Shown here piece by piece: positions 33,649 through 41,839 of a stretch of DNA of 42,429 nucleotides (position 1 is its first letter; each line of letters opens with the position of its first letter). The DNA is taken from assembly GCA_964590225.1 (NCBI GenBank), contig CAZPWS010000029.1:1-42429 (forward strand), in the 5' to 3' direction. The translations under genes were made by a program, and so were the position numbers. Below the pieces are notes generated by a model, which was not told the DNA's origin, made no database searches, and saw nothing but the letters and a program-made list of their open reading frames with translations. Origin of the DNA: JAEUSG01 sp964590225 (GTDB lineage Bacteria > Fibrobacterota > OXYB2-FULL-49-7 > JAEUSG01).

Positions 33649-36600
33649 TCTTAACTCCGTCTTTGTTAATTGACCATTGAATAAAATTTTCCGCATCGTT
33701 TATTGGTTTCATAGTGATGGATGAAACAATTGGAGCAGGTTGTTTTGGTAACATAGTTATGTCTGCGTGGAGAAGTGTTGTTATGACTCGCACAGGGAGT
33801 GGGCTACTAAGCGTCTTGTTAAAAAAGATTGTCCAGCCGTTATCTCTGATTTTGAATCCAATTAAACCGCCCTCTTTAACAACTTCAATATCACCATTTT
33901 TTTTGACTGGTTGTATTATTTCGGTTAAAAGAGCTGTCGAAAAAAGTCTTATTCCCTCTCTTTCCCACGGATCCATGTCAGATTTATCGATATTTACCTC
34001 TACAACTTCGGATTCGCTTCCGCCCTCTATTTCATGAGATGTGATTGCTTTTCCGTGGCTCAAAAAATGTTTGTTATTATAGTTGATAACATAGTTAGTT
34101 TGTAGTGTGCTCTCTGAAACAGCCGTATTGTCCACCTTTACGGTGTTGGTAAATCTGCAGGTTTGGCTGCTGTAAAAAAGCTCAAATTTGTCGTGCTTTA
34201 TGGTTTCCTCATTTTTAGAAACGATTACAAGACCATTCGCGATTATTTTTTTGCCTCTTAAGTTTATCGCGTTTTGTTCAAGAGATTCGACAAAGCTTTT
34301 AAAAAAAGCTTCGCGGCCAGGTATTTCTGCTGCCATTGTTTTGATCTCGTTTCCAAAGTTAAGCAATTCCTCAACTCGCGAGAAATAAGGGTCAATAACC
34401 CTCTTAACTTCGCCCATCAGATTGTTTATCGGTGGAAATGTCAATACTGAAATATCAATACCCAATGATCCAATTATATTTTTTAATATCGGTACTCTAT
34501 CTATAAGTCTGAAGGGGTCTTGGTACAGAACTGTGAATGTATCAAAATCTGTTTTTATCTTCTTGACGGTTTCCATGTAATGTGTCAGTGAGTCCTGAAA
34601 CGCAAGTAAGCCGGCGAGAGGACCGGTCAGCGCGCTCAGCAGGGGTGAAGAGACTGCATCTCCTGCAAACGCCATAAGCGTAATTACTCCGTTGTTTTCG
34701 AGCGCTTCACGCAGTTTGTCGAATTGACCACTGTTGCTTTCTAACAGCTTGCTAATTGAGGTATGCTCTGCAAGCCCTTCTTGAGCAGAAATGATCTCCT
34801 TCAAGACCTCGTGAAAGCGGCTGTATTTCGCAAATTTTCCTGCAATTAACGACTGGATTGCCGCCTCAAGGGCTGACCGCTCTGTGCTATTTGTCAGAGT
34901 TGTCAGCTGTTGCTGAAGGGCACGAATTGAATCCCTTAGAACAGCATATTGACGGATAGAGTCCTGCCACACTGTTCCTTCTCCTACCCACTCTGGTATG
35001 GGAAGTCGTACTATAAGTGAATCGAGATAATGTGCATTGGCTCGTGCAGCGCTTGCAAGTGTATTCAAAAGATCTATTCGTTGGCATATTGCTTTGATAG
35101 ACTTTAAAGAATCCCTACCGTTTGCACTAAGGTACAATTCCGCATCATTTCCGTATGCCCGAATTGCATCTTCGTAAACCGTGTATTTACTGCGCAGAGC
35201 AGTAAGCTCCTCCAGTTCCTTAATAGAAGCTTTGCTTTTGAAATACTCTTGCACTCCCGTTATCAGATCTGCCTTATCGGCAAAAAAAGTGTTGCAAATT
35301 GATGTTCCGGCAGAAATGGCGAGATCAGCGGCGCTTTTTTTGCCATTTAATAATTCCTCAACACTATTTTGAATAGTTGATATATTGCCAAGAATAGAAG
35401 TCATAGCCGAAAGAGAGTTGCATCTATCCCCGGCAAAAGCCAAAAGCGCAACAGCACCCTCCGATTGCAACTTTTTTACAATCTGAATTTTTTCACTACT
35501 TCCTGAACTAAGAAGGCTGGCAAGAGGAGTATGCTTAACAAGTTCATCGGGGGAGTCCATAATTTTAGCAATTGTATCTATGAATCTTTTGTGTCCTTCA
35601 AATAAGTCACGATATTTTGCCATACTCACTTCTGTCTCGCTCCTGTTTGCTGTGCCGGAAAGTAGTTCTTTTTCTATAAGAAAAAGCGAGTCACGGATTA
35701 TTGTAAAATGGGTCAGAGAGTCACGCCAGCTCATTCCTTCGCCAACCCATGCCGGTATTGGCAGCCGCAAAATAAGCGAGTCGCGAAATCTTTGAATGAG
35801 CTTTAAAGAGTCCCGATAATTGTTCAGCAAAATTAGTTTGTTGTTAAGTTTTTCTCTTTCTGCCTGAACAAGCGTAGTTAAAAGAAGTTCTTTTTGAATG
35901 GCAGCAATGTTTCTTACTTGTGCCGAGTATCGCAAATACTTGATTACGCCATTAACCGTTATTGTTCCATTCTGCGGCATTAAAGATTTACATAGAGGTG
36001 CAATGGTTTGCGTTGCTAATTCTTCGAGCGACTGTTCATTTTTAATTGCTGCAAGTGCAGAGCCGACAGGTGCTGTAGAAGAAGTTATTTCCATGAGTTT
36101 TTCTGGTGTTGCTGCATATTTGGCAATAGTATCTCTAAAACGCTCATATCCTGAAATTTCTGACCTAAGGCGATCGCACTCTTTTGATTCCCCATTTTCC
36201 AAGCATGTACGCAGGGTATTTCGCTTTTCGATATATGTCTTGATTGAGTCTTTCCATGGCTTGCCTAATGCCAAATATTGGGGGAACGAAATTCTGTCGA
36301 TTAAAGAGTCTTTATAGCTTGCGAAAGCCTTAAGAGAGGTTGCGGTTTCCTGCATAGGGTTTAGTCGCTCTAATAGTGAGAGATAGCGATTCAGGGAGTC
36401 GCGTGCACCGTCAAGCATGTTTTCGGCGGTCTTGTCTCCGTATTTCTTGATAGTATCGGCGAAACGGAGATATTCTTTAATTGAATCGGTCAGCAGAGCT
36501 GCTTCGCCCATACATTTGGCGTATTGCAGATAGGAGTTTACGGAAGCGGTTAGTTCGTTGGAGGGAGAAAAAAGCAGGTCGTTGAGTGGATCGAGAATAG

Positions 36601-37006
36601 CAGAGTTGCTGTTTTCGGCAGGATCTAATTGTGCAGATGCGAGTGAGACGGCCGCTTGTTGCAGGGATATAAATTTATTTCGGATTCGAATCACCTCCTG
36701 CGAAATTTCCTGTGCCGGCTTTGAAATCTTATCGATTACGCCTTGGATTTTATCAATATCATTTATTGATAATTGTGAAAATTCAGAGGCCGCGGTTTCA
36801 AGGGGTATTTTAAGTTTTTTAGAATTTCGAAGGGTGTCGATATCTGCAAGTAACAAAATAAAATCGTCTTTAATTTGAAAAGCGAGCGCTGCTTTTGATA
36901 CGAGCATTTCGCGTTTTTTCTGAAAAAGCGCAGCGTCGGCGTCAATGAAAGCTGCTTCTGTATTACTTAAAGCAAATAAAATAACAAATAAAATGGGGAA
37001 CAACAT
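33641..37006 (-). CDS. Exported helical protein with internal repeats
   Basis: 1121 residues, signal peptide (LFPILFVILFALSNTEA). It is dominated by long helices with many RDS(L/I) turns. A unit recurs: near 402-540 it has RDSLILRLPIPAWVGEG, SWRDSLTHF and later VALLAFAGD; near 662-800 it has LDSLIVRLPIPEWVGEG, VWQDSIRQY and ITLMAFAGD; a weaker copy lies near 225-335 (KDSLIDRISFPQY, PWKDSIKTY). The last 200 residues change to beta strands and may be LolA-like. It is the first gene of the exported cluster. Its promoter is 7 bases before the ATG, and its stop overlaps the next start by 8 bases. It could form a periplasmic or surface spacer. Family not recognised. Confidence 0.75.
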   Translation of the reverse strand: MLFPILFVILFALSNTEAAFIDADAALFQKKREMLVSKAALAFQIKDDFILLLADIDTLRNSKKLKIPLETAASEFSQLSINDIDKIQGVIDKISKPAQEISQEVIRIRNKFISLQQAAVSLASAQLDPAENSNSAILDPLNDLLFSPSNELTASVNSYLQYAKCMGEAALLTDSIKEYLRFADTIKKYGDKTAENMLDGARDSLNRYLSLLERLNPMQETATSLKAFASYKDSLIDRISFPQYLALGKPWKDSIKTYIEKRNTLRTCLENGESKECDRLRSEISGYERFRDTIAKYAATPEKLMEITSSTAPVGSALAAIKNEQSLEELATQTIAPLCKSLMPQNGTITVNGVIKYLRYSAQVRNIAAIQKELLLTTLVQAEREKLNNKLILLNNYRDSLKLIQRFRDSLILRLPIPAWVGEGMSWRDSLTHFTIIRDSLFLIEKELLSGTANRSETEVSMAKYRDLFEGHKRFIDTIAKIMDSPDELVKHTPLASLLSSGSSEKIQIVKKLQSEGAVALLAFAGDRCNSLSAMTSILGNISTIQNSVEELLNGKKSAADLAISAGTSICNTFFADKADLITGVQEYFKSKASIKELEELTALRSKYTVYEDAIRAYGNDAELYLSANGRDSLKSIKAICQRIDLLNTLASAARANAHYLDSLIVRLPIPEWVGEGTVWQDSIRQYAVLRDSIRALQQQLTTLTNSTERSALEAAIQSLIAGKFAKYSRFHEVLKEIISAQEGLAEHTSISKLLESNSGQFDKLREALENNGVITLMAFAGDAVSSPLLSALTGPLAGLLAFQDSLTHYMETVKKIKTDFDTFTVLYQDPFRLIDRVPILKNIIGSLGIDISVLTFPPINNLMGEVKRVIDPYFSRVEELLNFGNEIKTMAAEIPGREAFFKSFVESLEQNAINLRGKKIIANGLVIVSKNEETIKHDKFELFYSSQTCRFTNTVKVDNTAVSESTLQTNYVINYNNKHFLSHGKAITSHEIEGGSESEVVEVNIDKSDMDPWEREGIRLFSTALLTEIIQPVKKNGDIEVVKEGGLIGFKIRDNGWTIFFNKTLSSPLPVRVITTLLHADITMLPKQPAPIVSSITMKPINDAENFIQWSINKDGVKIE
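33655..33658 (-). promoter_or_regulatory. Ribosome site that selects the TTG start
   Basis: GGAG on the minus strand, 6 bases before TTG (33648-33646). It lies in the last codons of the helical repeat protein gene and supports coupled translation. Confidence 0.6.
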
Positions 37007-37013
37007 TTATCGA

Positions 37014-37043
37014 TATATACTTAAATTTATTTGTGGGAATCAA
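37014..37043 (-). promoter_or_regulatory. Promoter of the five-gene exported cluster
   Basis: On the minus strand, TTGATT (37043-37038), 18 bases, then TATATA (37019-37014). Seven bases separate it from the ATG at 37006, so the transcript is predicted to start at or near the start codon. No ribosome site is visible. Confidence 0.4.
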
Positions 37044-37151
37044 ATTATTAATCGCGATTACAGAGTCTGAAAAAGTCTATAAATCTTTGTTGGCCTTTCA
37101 GTAAACCATTTTCTATTTTATGAAGAATGTGTTACATTAAAGAGTATCGAT

Positions 37152-38444
37152 GTGATGAGAATTGCTGAAGTAATTAACTATAACACCTGCGACGCTGAAC
37201 AAGAGGGTCGAAGCTGGACTGGTGCGAACCTTGTTATCAATTCCGTGTCTGCTACTGAGAGTTTTACAGGTAAGCCATTCTCCAAAGATGGCTCTGCGTT
37301 GGGGTTGGGAATTAATGGTAAGGGGCTTGGTTACTACTACTTTGGCGCAAGGTACTATGACCCGGAATTGGGGATATTTATTTCCGGAGACCCAGCAAAT
37401 CAACATCTAAATCCTTATTCTTATGTTGGTTATTCGCCAATAATGTACATTGACCCTGATGGGTTATGGAAAATTGGTATTGGTATTGGTATCGGGTGGG
37501 ACAGGAAACATGGTTTCAGCATTGGATTGGGTGCTGCGCTCGATGTGAATCTTGGATTTGCAAATGTTAATGTTGGTGCAACTCATATGTGGAATCAGGA
37601 TGGCACACAAACTTCAAGTTTAAATGCTGGCGCAGGTATAAATTTTGGTGTTATCAGTGCACAGGCTGGTATTGGAGCGAGCTACAATACGAAAGATGGT
37701 TACAGTCTTGGTATTAATGCGAGCGCTGGTTTCGCAGGAGTTGGTGTTGGAGTTGGCATAAATAATTATTGGAATACGAGTGGGAACTATTTAGGTGGGA
37801 ATGTTTATGGAGAAGCTTTTGTAGGGACAGCGCAAAGTCATGTGGGTATTGGGTATCAAGCAGGATGGGGATCTTCGAGAAGTGGATCGTATTTAACAGC
37901 ATCGGCTATGGGCTTTTCGGGAAAAAATTATATGGATGGTGGAGGTTGGAACTTTGGATATAGTGCAAATTTAGTAAATGGTAGTTATTCCTCAGAAAAT
38001 GGCAGCACATATAGTACAATTGTTGGGCAGACAAGAGATAGAATGCAAGATCTTAATCGTGCTGGGGCTGGTATTGCTACATTAGGAGGGGCTATAGTTG
38101 GATCAGTAATGACAGGTACAAGCTTATTAATGGGGAGAGGTGGAAGTATTAACATCAACTCCAATGGTATTGATTTCATTAGTGGTTTTAGCCCGCGCGG
38201 TGGTGGCGCGCTTACATTAGGAGGGGTTAGAATATATGCTGCTGGAGGTGATGGACCTAATTCAATTTGGGAGAGCCCATATACAGGATTTCTGATAAAT
38301 GCAGGCGATCATGAAATGCGACACACTCAACAATACATGGATGGTGGATTTGGGTTTATGGCAAGTTATGTATATCATGCGTTTTCTTCTCAACAAAATC
38401 CATGGGAAATAGAGGCGGACGCATATAGTATGCTTAGGTTCTAA
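37152..38444 (+). CDS. Orphan Rhs tip with zincin-like C-terminal domain
   Basis: A 430-residue Rhs fragment. It has only the end of an Rhs shell: FTGKPFSKDG, GLGYYYFGARYYDPELG, then the core end YIDPDGLW, where Rhs toxins are normally cut. The YD-repeat body and signal are missing. After DPDG come about 200 residues of Gly-rich alternating beta repeats (GIGIGIGWDRKHGFSIGLG), then a C-terminal domain with HEMRH at 387-391 and EIEAD at 419-423, the HExxH plus distal Glu layout of zinc metallopeptidases. The frame is open further upstream but holds no earlier start codon; GTG at 37152 or ATG at 37155 is used. It lies at the end of the divergent exported cluster. It may be a displaced toxin tip, active after recombination into a full rhs gene. 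Confidence 0.8.
   Translation: MMRIAEVINYNTCDAEQEGRSWTGANLVINSVSATESFTGKPFSKDGSALGLGINGKGLGYYYFGARYYDPELGIFISGDPANQHLNPYSYVGYSPIMYIDPDGLWKIGIGIGIGWDRKHGFSIGLGAALDVNLGFANVNVGATHMWNQDGTQTSSLNAGAGINFGVISAQAGIGASYNTKDGYSLGINASAGFAGVGVGVGINNYWNTSGNYLGGNVYGEAFVGTAQSHVGIGYQAGWGSSRSGSYLTASAMGFSGKNYMDGGGWNFGYSANLVNGSYSSENGSTYSTIVGQTRDRMQDLNRAGAGIATLGGAIVGSVMTGTSLLMGRGGSININSNGIDFISGFSPRGGGALTLGGVRIYAAGGDGPNSIWESPYTGFLINAGDHEMRHTQQYMDGGFGFMASYVYHAFSSQQNPWEIEADAYSMLRF
37272..37371 (+). repeat. Rhs core repeat, copy 1
   Basis: 100 bases matching 40781-40880 with 4 mismatches. It encodes KPFSKDGSALGLGINGKGLG and GARYYDPEL. All mismatches look like single-base changes and the flanks on both sides are unrelated. 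Confidence 0.93.
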
Positions 38445-38461
38445 GTCTGGAATTATTTCAA

Positions 38462-38968
38462 ATGAATAAATATATGAATCAGAGTTCTAATTTTATCATT
38501 GTTATATTTGTTTTGGGCTTGCTGTTCTTTTTAGGAGGATGTGTTATCGTTCCATTTCCAAGAAGAATTGTTGCTAATTCGACAATTACCGGTGTGCTAA
38601 TGGATATTAATACTGGAGAAAGAATAAGAAACGCTAAGGTGACATTGTTCACATCTTTGGGGACTATAAGTACATATTCAGACAATGGCGGAATGTTTAT
38701 CATAAAGCCAAGTAAAAAAATCAAGTGGTCGTATGGCTTGTTTATTGGTGTATTTGATTCGAAAAACCCCTGTAGTAAGTCTTTGGTTATTGAACATAAT
38801 AGTTATAGAACTATGTCGATAGGTGTACATTCCTGTGGAACCCTTTTTGATAACATTGAAAGCTACGATGACAATAAAATGGTAATTGATTCTGTAGGAA
38901 GTATCCGTTTGGTGCCAAAGTCTAACTTGAATAGGATGCCGTTTTCACAAGGTAAATATTCATGGTAA
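38462..38968 (+). CDS. Lipoprotein, carboxypeptidase-regulatory-like; immunity candidate
   Basis: A 168-residue lipoprotein, signal segment FIIVIFVLGLLFFLGGC with the lipid cysteine at 27. The mature part carries a transthyretin-like strand pattern ITGVLMDINTGERIRNAKVT with SDNGGMFII, as in carboxypeptidase regulatory domains. It follows the Rhs/zincin stop by 17 bases on the same strand, the usual place for an immunity gene, and a lipoprotein would suit a toxin working in the periplasm. That role is inference. Its stop overlaps the next gene by 7 bases. Confidence 0.6.
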   Translation: MNKYMNQSSNFIIVIFVLGLLFFLGGCVIVPFPRRIVANSTITGVLMDINTGERIRNAKVTLFTSLGTISTYSDNGGMFIIKPSKKIKWSYGLFIGVFDSKNPCSKSLVIEHNSYRTMSIGVHSCGTLFDNIESYDDNKMVIDSVGSIRLVPKSNLNRMPFSQGKYSW

Positions 38969-39441
38969 AAAATGCTTTAATAATAGTGCTTACTGGGTTT
39001 GTTTTTTCTTTTAATATCTCTGCACCAAAAGAATGGAGCGAGCAAACAAGATTGCCTCAAGGCGTCTTAGCGCATTACATTTCAAAAGCTATCGTTGACG
39101 GCGTTTCACCAAATATGAATGTAACTAAAACGAAAGCTTCTGTTCTTGAAATAAAAGGCCCTGTAACAGCAAACAGCCTCTTAAAAGCTATTCCAGCTGC
39201 ACAAATCAGAATGTTTCCCCTATACAAGGTAATTGAAAGTAAGCTCACGACAATTGGCAAGATTTCAGGGGCATTGATTGTTGTTTCATACGCTTATGGG
39301 AAAACAGATATGTGTGCATATCAATTTGTTTATCTACAGAGGGAAGATTTGTACACGGTCACTTATACTTGCGCTCTTAATAGTTTTAAAACATTAAAGC
39401 CTGAATTCGAAGCAAGCCTGAAAACATTGAAGATGGATTAA
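38962..39441 (+). CDS. Exported protein, PsbP/DcrB-like, unknown function
   Basis: 159 residues with a signal peptide (LIIVLTGFVFSFNIS). The mature protein alternates helices and strands; the end, YTVTYTCALNSFKTLKPEFE, resembles the last strand and helix of PsbP/DcrB-like domains. It overlaps the lipoprotein gene in front by 7 bases and is 4 bases from the next lipoprotein gene, so all three form one unit after the Rhs cassette. A second immunity or accessory factor is possible. Similarity to a named family is weak. Confidence 0.5.
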   Translation: MVKNALIIVLTGFVFSFNISAPKEWSEQTRLPQGVLAHYISKAIVDGVSPNMNVTKTKASVLEIKGPVTANSLLKAIPAAQIRMFPLYKVIESKLTTIGKISGALIVVSYAYGKTDMCAYQFVYLQREDLYTVTYTCALNSFKTLKPEFEASLKTLKMD

Positions 39442-39445
39442 CAAT

Positions 39446-40042
39446 ATGAAAAAATTAATTTTACTCTCTTTGGTTCTATCTCTTTTTATGGTTGGGTGCG
39501 CAAATCGCGTTCTTACAACAACGCAATACGATGCACAAAAGTATCCCGATATTGGATATATCTCTTTCAAATTGGAAAATGTCTATCTATCAACCGTTGC
39601 AATTATATCCGGCATACAGGGCAGATATGATTTAGCGGTAGAAAATATGGACACGAAAGAATCTTATGTGTTTATGCTGAATGACGAGAAACCCCCTTCA
39701 TTTGGATTTTATATTGGACCTTTCAGGGTTTATCAGAATTACTTTGAGCAAGAAAAGTTTGCCCCATTGAAAATCCTTCCTTTACCTCAGGGAAAATACA
39801 GGTTGAAATACTTGTATGAAAAAAGTGATCGTAACAGTCGTTCTTGGTTCGCCAATGATGAACAATTTGAGGTGCAAAAAGACAAGATGACCTATATTGG
39901 AACATATAGTATTACTCCGAAATTCTTTCTTTTGTTCCCATATGGTGTTAAAGTAGAATCAAAAGATGATGGTCTTGAAAGAGCTACACAAATGGGCATG
40001 CAAGAGCAGTTTGTAAAGCGTATCTGTAAAATCAAGAATTAA
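39446..40042 (+). CDS. Lipoprotein, unknown function
   Basis: 198 residues; signal KLILLSLVLSLFMVGC with the lipid cysteine at 18. The mature part is beta-rich with aromatic clusters (FGFYIGPFRVYQNYF, LPLPQGKYRLKYLYE) suggesting an Ig or jelly-roll fold. It is the third exported gene downstream of the Rhs/zincin cassette. No family recognised. Confidence 0.55.
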   Translation: MKKLILLSLVLSLFMVGCANRVLTTTQYDAQKYPDIGYISFKLENVYLSTVAIISGIQGRYDLAVENMDTKESYVFMLNDEKPPSFGFYIGPFRVYQNYFEQEKFAPLKILPLPQGKYRLKYLYEKSDRNSRSWFANDEQFEVQKDKMTYIGTYSITPKFFLLFPYGVKVESKDDGLERATQMGMQEQFVKRICKIKN

Positions 40043-40062
40043 AACACGGCGCTCCGTTGTTT
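40042..40062 (+). other. Hairpin after the lipoprotein gene
   Basis: AAACACGG and CCGTTGTTT pair as 8 bp with one bulged T and a 4-base loop, starting on the last base of the gene. There is no T run after it, so it is not a classic intrinsic terminator; it may protect the transcript end. Confidence 0.3.
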
Positions 40063-40187
40063 CCTAAAACATCCCATCCCCCGACATAATACAGAAGAAT
40101 CGAAACAGTTTCATAGAGAGAGTTCTCCAAGAGTTTGAAAAAAATGGAAAAAGAGCAAGAAAATGAGTATCTTTATTGCACATAACC

Positions 40188-40192
40188 GGAGG
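40188..40192 (+). promoter_or_regulatory. Ribosome site of the antitoxin gene
   Basis: GGAGG, 7 bases before the ATG at 40200. It fixes that start over an in-frame ATG 24 bases upstream. A GAAACAGTTTC palindrome at 40102-40112 could be the autoregulatory operator of the pair. Confidence 0.6.
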
Positions 40193-40199
40193 ATATATT

Positions 40200-40379
40200 A
40201 TGAGTGTAAGAATCGAATTGACAGTAGATCAGATTGCCGATGCGATTGATCATTTACATAAGAATGAATTTGAACAATTAGAGGATATTTTGGAGCGCAA
40301 ACATGTTGCAGAAATACATAAGCGAACAGACGAGATGGCACACGGTAGAAAGAAGAAGCTGCGAGATATCTGGAACTGA
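40200..40379 (+). CDS. Type II antitoxin (RelB/ParD-like)
   Basis: A 59-residue protein made from the ATG at 40200. MSVRIELTVDQIADAID is a short beta strand plus helix of the ribbon/helix type; the C-terminal half is helical and basic (RKKKLRDIW), suited to wrapping the toxin. It shares one base with the toxin start (TGATG), the order antitoxin-toxin usual for type II modules. The predicted function is to neutralise the RelE-like toxin and repress the pair. Confidence 0.75.
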   Translation: MSVRIELTVDQIADAIDHLHKNEFEQLEDILERKHVAEIHKRTDEMAHGRKKKLRDIWN

Positions 40380-40675
40380 TGTTTACGGTTTATTATCATC
40401 CGCAGGCAGAAAAGGAAGCTAAAAAACTATCGAAAATTCTGTCGCACAAAACACGAGAAATGCTACTGTCTCGATTGGAAAATACACCGTGTGAATCTGG
40501 TATTCGTCTGGTAGGTGGCTTGAAAGGGTTTTACAAGATAAAAGTTATTCAAGCAGGTGTAAATTATCGTATTATTTACTCTGTCAATGAAGAAAAGAAA
40601 GAAGTATGGATCGCAATAATGGGACCGCGAGAGAATTTATACGACCGACTTATGAGACGCTTAGGCATGAAGTAA
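40379..40675 (+). CDS. RelE/ParE-family toxin
   Basis: 98 residues of the RelE/ParE fold: a starting strand FTVYYHPQAEKEAKK, a middle RLVGGLKGFYKIKV (usual L.G.. ..R), the NYRIIYSVNE strand, and the end GPRENLYDRLMRRL. RelE members cut mRNA on the ribosome, ParE members block gyrase; the sequence does not decide between them. The stop is directly followed by the ATG of the second Rhs gene with no gap. The pair may stabilise the surrounding accessory region. Confidence 0.82.
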   Translation: MFTVYYHPQAEKEAKKLSKILSHKTREMLLSRLENTPCESGIRLVGGLKGFYKIKVIQAGVNYRIIYSVNEEKKEVWIAIMGPRENLYDRLMRRLGMK

Positions 40676-41839
40676 ATGAACAATAATACTCTTGGATATT
40701 CCATTCATTTTTCCTTTTTTGCTGCTGGTTTATACCCAGAAAAACCCCTTTATAGGCAAGATTTTCGCATCTTCGGAGAAAAGCCATTCTCCAAAGATGG
40801 CTCTGCGTTGGGGTTGGGAATTAACGGTAAGGGGCTTGGGTACTACTACTTTGGCGCAAGGTACTATGACCCAGAATTAGGCATTTATATATGTCAAGAT
40901 GGTAAACTGCAATTTAGTAATCCTTATGGATATTCAAATAACCCCTTAATTTATGTTGACCCCGACGGAAATTGGTTCTTAATTGACGATTTAATTTCTG
41001 CAGGAGTTGGCTTTGCAATCGGTTATGTCTCTTATGGCATAAAGTCGGGTAATTGGGGTGGTCGTGCCTTAATGTATGGTGCAATTGGTGCCGGAGCTGC
41101 GTGGCTTACATGGAATACCGGTGGAGCGGCAGCTGGTGCAGCCACTTCCTTTTGGTCTGCGGTTGGCTATGGTGCTGCTTCTGGTGCCGTTGGTGGTGCA
41201 TTTACTGCTGCTGCTACTTACACAGAAAAAGCGGCATATGGTTCTAGTGGATATTCGACATCAAATCTTAAACAGAATTGGGATGCTGGAGATTTTGCTA
41301 AATCAACAGCATTTGGAGCTGTAGCAGGTGCAGCCACAGGTGCGGTTGCTGCTGGCGTTACTTATGGTATAAAGACAGGATATGCCGCTTGGAAAGAAAA
41401 CAAAGCACCAACTGGAAATCCAGATATTGATCAGAATAGATTAGAAATTTCAGAGGTATACGATAAGACGAATGCTAAAGATGAAGCTCGTTATGGATTT
41501 ATGCGAGAATCAAATGGTGAGATATCTTATAAGTCGCCAGTTTATATGAGAAACGATCCACCTGCCGATTTAGGTGGTATAAATGTTGATTTTCACGGAC
41601 ATGGCCCATTAGATGAGTTTCCTGGAGCATACGGTCCAAGTAGCCCCGATAGATTCGTCTCAGAACAGTTGTATAAGGAAACAGGAGAATCTTTTAATAG
41701 GTATGTTGTATCGAAAAACACAAATTTGATTTATGGTTACTCACATGGGTCAGCTGGTCCTATAAATCTTGGACAGTGGGATTACGGTCAAGCTACTCGT
41801 AACTATTTTAGCAGGATTGCAAATTTATGGAAATGGTAA
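40676..41839 (+). CDS. Orphan Rhs tip with JAMM/DUF4329-like C-terminal domain
   Basis: A 387-residue Rhs fragment. Its first 35 residues are unlike Rhs; from 36 it matches the first cassette (EKPFSKDGSALGLG, ARYYDPELG) and ends the shell with YVDPDGNW. Then come Ala-Gly-rich hydrophobic stretches (about 100-230) that could enter membranes. The last 140 residues have HGH at 307-309 and SSPD at 322-325, the HxH...SxxD pattern of JAMM/DUF4329 metal isopeptidase folds, with YGFMRESNGEIS in front. No ribosome site; the ATG abuts the RelE-like stop. Like the first cassette it lacks the YD repeats, so it is probably a displaced or silent toxin tip. Toxicity is inferred. Confidence 0.78.
   Translation: MNNNTLGYSIHFSFFAAGLYPEKPLYRQDFRIFGEKPFSKDGSALGLGINGKGLGYYYFGARYYDPELGIYICQDGKLQFSNPYGYSNNPLIYVDPDGNWFLIDDLISAGVGFAIGYVSYGIKSGNWGGRALMYGAIGAGAAWLTWNTGGAAAGAATSFWSAVGYGAASGAVGGAFTAAATYTEKAAYGSSGYSTSNLKQNWDAGDFAKSTAFGAVAGAATGAVAAGVTYGIKTGYAAWKENKAPTGNPDIDQNRLEISEVYDKTNAKDEARYGFMRESNGEISYKSPVYMRNDPPADLGGINVDFHGHGPLDEFPGAYGPSSPDRFVSEQLYKETGESFNRYVVSKNTNLIYGYSHGSAGPINLGQWDYGQATRNYFSRIANLWKW
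40781..40880 (+). repeat. Rhs core repeat, copy 2
   Basis: The 96% match to 37272-37371. The sequence before it differs completely from the first copy, so the shared part starts sharply at AAGCCATTC. Confidence 0.93.

Noticed and set aside
37152..38444. Full-length Rhs toxin
   Set aside because: No YD repeats, signal or N-terminal delivery domain; only the core end and tip remain.
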